Shown here: piece by piece, positions 63,409 through 64,000 of the stretch | Position numbering within the stretch: position 1 is the first letter of the stretch | Layout of the letters: each line of letters opens with the position of its first letter | Source of the DNA: Gordonia sp. OPL2 | GTDB lineage: Bacteria; Actinomycetota; Actinomycetes; Mycobacteriales; Mycobacteriaceae | NCBI RefSeq assembly: GCF_003797825.1 | Contig: NZ_RKME01000005.1 | Span: 1-64,000, forward strand | Direction: 5' to 3' | DNA: 64,000 bases | Program-made: the position numbers and the translations under genes | The notes under the pieces: generated by a model | What the model saw: the letters and a program-made list of their open reading frames with translations, nothing else | The model's database searches: none | What the model was told of the DNA's origin: nothing

Positions 63409-64000
63409 ATGGGACGACGGAATCGCACACCAGAACCGGTTTGGGCACCGAAGAACGTGGCCCGGATCAGAGCAGAACTCGCATTCGGATACGTCCAGAC
63501 GATCGAGACACAGACCCGTCAGATCGATCGCTTGGAGTCCGATGTCGAGGGGCTCGACCATATTCTCGGTGACGGGACGTTACGAGAGCTTCGCCCCAGC
63601 ATGCACGGCGAGCTGGCCGACGAGCAGGAGGAATGCCTGGAAGAACTACAGCAGCTCACGACCGACCGGGGGCGGGCCCGACACGCAGCCGATCTGATCG
63701 AGCGGTTGCCCCTGACCTGGATGTCGATCTCGGCGATCCGCGCCACGAAAGAGGTGGCGGTGGGTCTGCCCGGCGCGGCACCTCTGACCGCGTTGGGCTT
63801 GTCCGGATGCACCCTGTTCGCTGAACCGATCGCTCGCGTGGTGGGGACCTTGGATCCCGTTGTCGCCCTGCCGACCGAGGTATCCGTCGACGGTGTGTGG
63901 TGGTCGTGCGCAGGGGAGGGCGATGACGTCCCAGTCGATTCCGGGCGGCCGCTACCCGAGGCCATGACCCTGCATGTACTGACACGTAGCCGTGAGCAAG
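63409..64000 (+). CDS. Hypothetical protein, partial at window end
   Basis: An open frame from ATG 63409 runs off the window (197 codons visible). Residues 30-50 and 60-95 are predicted coiled-coil helices rich in Glu, Gln and Arg (YVQTIETQTRQIDRLESDV; ADEQEECLEELQQL); after that the sequence is more globular (LTWMSISAIRATKEV...). Third-base composition is coding-like. No family is recognised. Confidence 0.6.
   Translation, partial: MGRRNRTPEPVWAPKNVARIRAELAFGYVQTIETQTRQIDRLESDVEGLDHILGDGTLRELRPSMHGELADEQEECLEELQQLTTDRGRARHAADLIERLPLTWMSISAIRATKEVAVGLPGAAPLTALGLSGCTLFAEPIARVVGTLDPVVALPTEVSVDGVWWSCAGEGDDVPVDSGRPLPEAMTLHVLTRSREQ

Overview
The window is about 64 kb of high-GC actinobacterial DNA. 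The best fit is a mycolic-acid genus of the Mycobacteriales, most like Gordonia or Rhodococcus; the genus is an inference. The grounds are two MspA-type outer-membrane porins, a PE-PPE-domain esterase, an MMPL transporter, and two gene orders known from Mycobacterium tuberculosis: Rv0250c-Rv0249c-Rv0248c-Rv0247c (succinate dehydrogenase 1) and fadA3-Rv1075c-...-cbs-...-metB.

Layout. 0.2-2.5 kb: a secreted PE-PPE hydrolase with a low-complexity tail and two small proteins. 2.6-6.7 kb: the sdh1 operon on the minus strand. 6.9 kb: a tRNA with anticodon UAA. 7.1-8.5 kb: two porin genes. 8.6-39.9 kb: an iron-siderophore locus. 40-50.9 kb: a TAT phospholipase C, an APH-like/hydroxylase-like pair, an MpaB oxygenase, MMPL plus TetR, a BAX-inhibitor-like protein and an MFS exporter. 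51-57.6 kb: thiolase, SGNH esterase, cbs, metB, threonine deaminase and an SRPBCC protein. 57.6-62.8 kb: an AfsR-like regulator and a DrrAB-type ABC exporter. The last gene is cut by the window edge.

Siderophore locus. A good IdeR-like box (8774-8792) sits between the divergent porins and a truncated adenylate-forming-enzyme homologue. An isochorismate synthase (start of 2,3-dihydroxybenzoate or salicylate synthesis) is transcribed away from a ten-gene, almost gap-free operon: panD, NRPS1, ferric-siderophore binding lipoprotein, two exporter-fold ABC half-transporters (IrtAB-like), siderophore-interacting reductase, FecCD/FecCD/FecE importer, NRPS2. Both NRPSs begin with an EntF-like condensation domain, so an aryl cap is expected, but no aryl-AMP ligase, aryl carrier protein, MbtH protein or ornithine hydroxylase is present here. 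Three of the four adenylation domains place the key Asp at position 236 instead of 235, the signature of beta-amino-acid activation, and the operon opens with aspartate decarboxylase, which makes beta-alanine. The simplest reading is a beta-alanine-rich aryl-capped siderophore, with a hydroxyornithine-like residue loaded last.

The most unusual feature is a family of short repeats (ends CCCTTCGTGACGC / GCGTCACGAAGGG, core GTCCCTGAGGAGC). They occur beside the PE-PPE gene, in the N-terminal coding parts of both ABC half-transporters, and inside an NRPS adenylation domain. Where they lie in a coding sequence they use the same open frames, so they behave like in-frame, protein-invading repeats comparable to Rickettsia palindromic elements.
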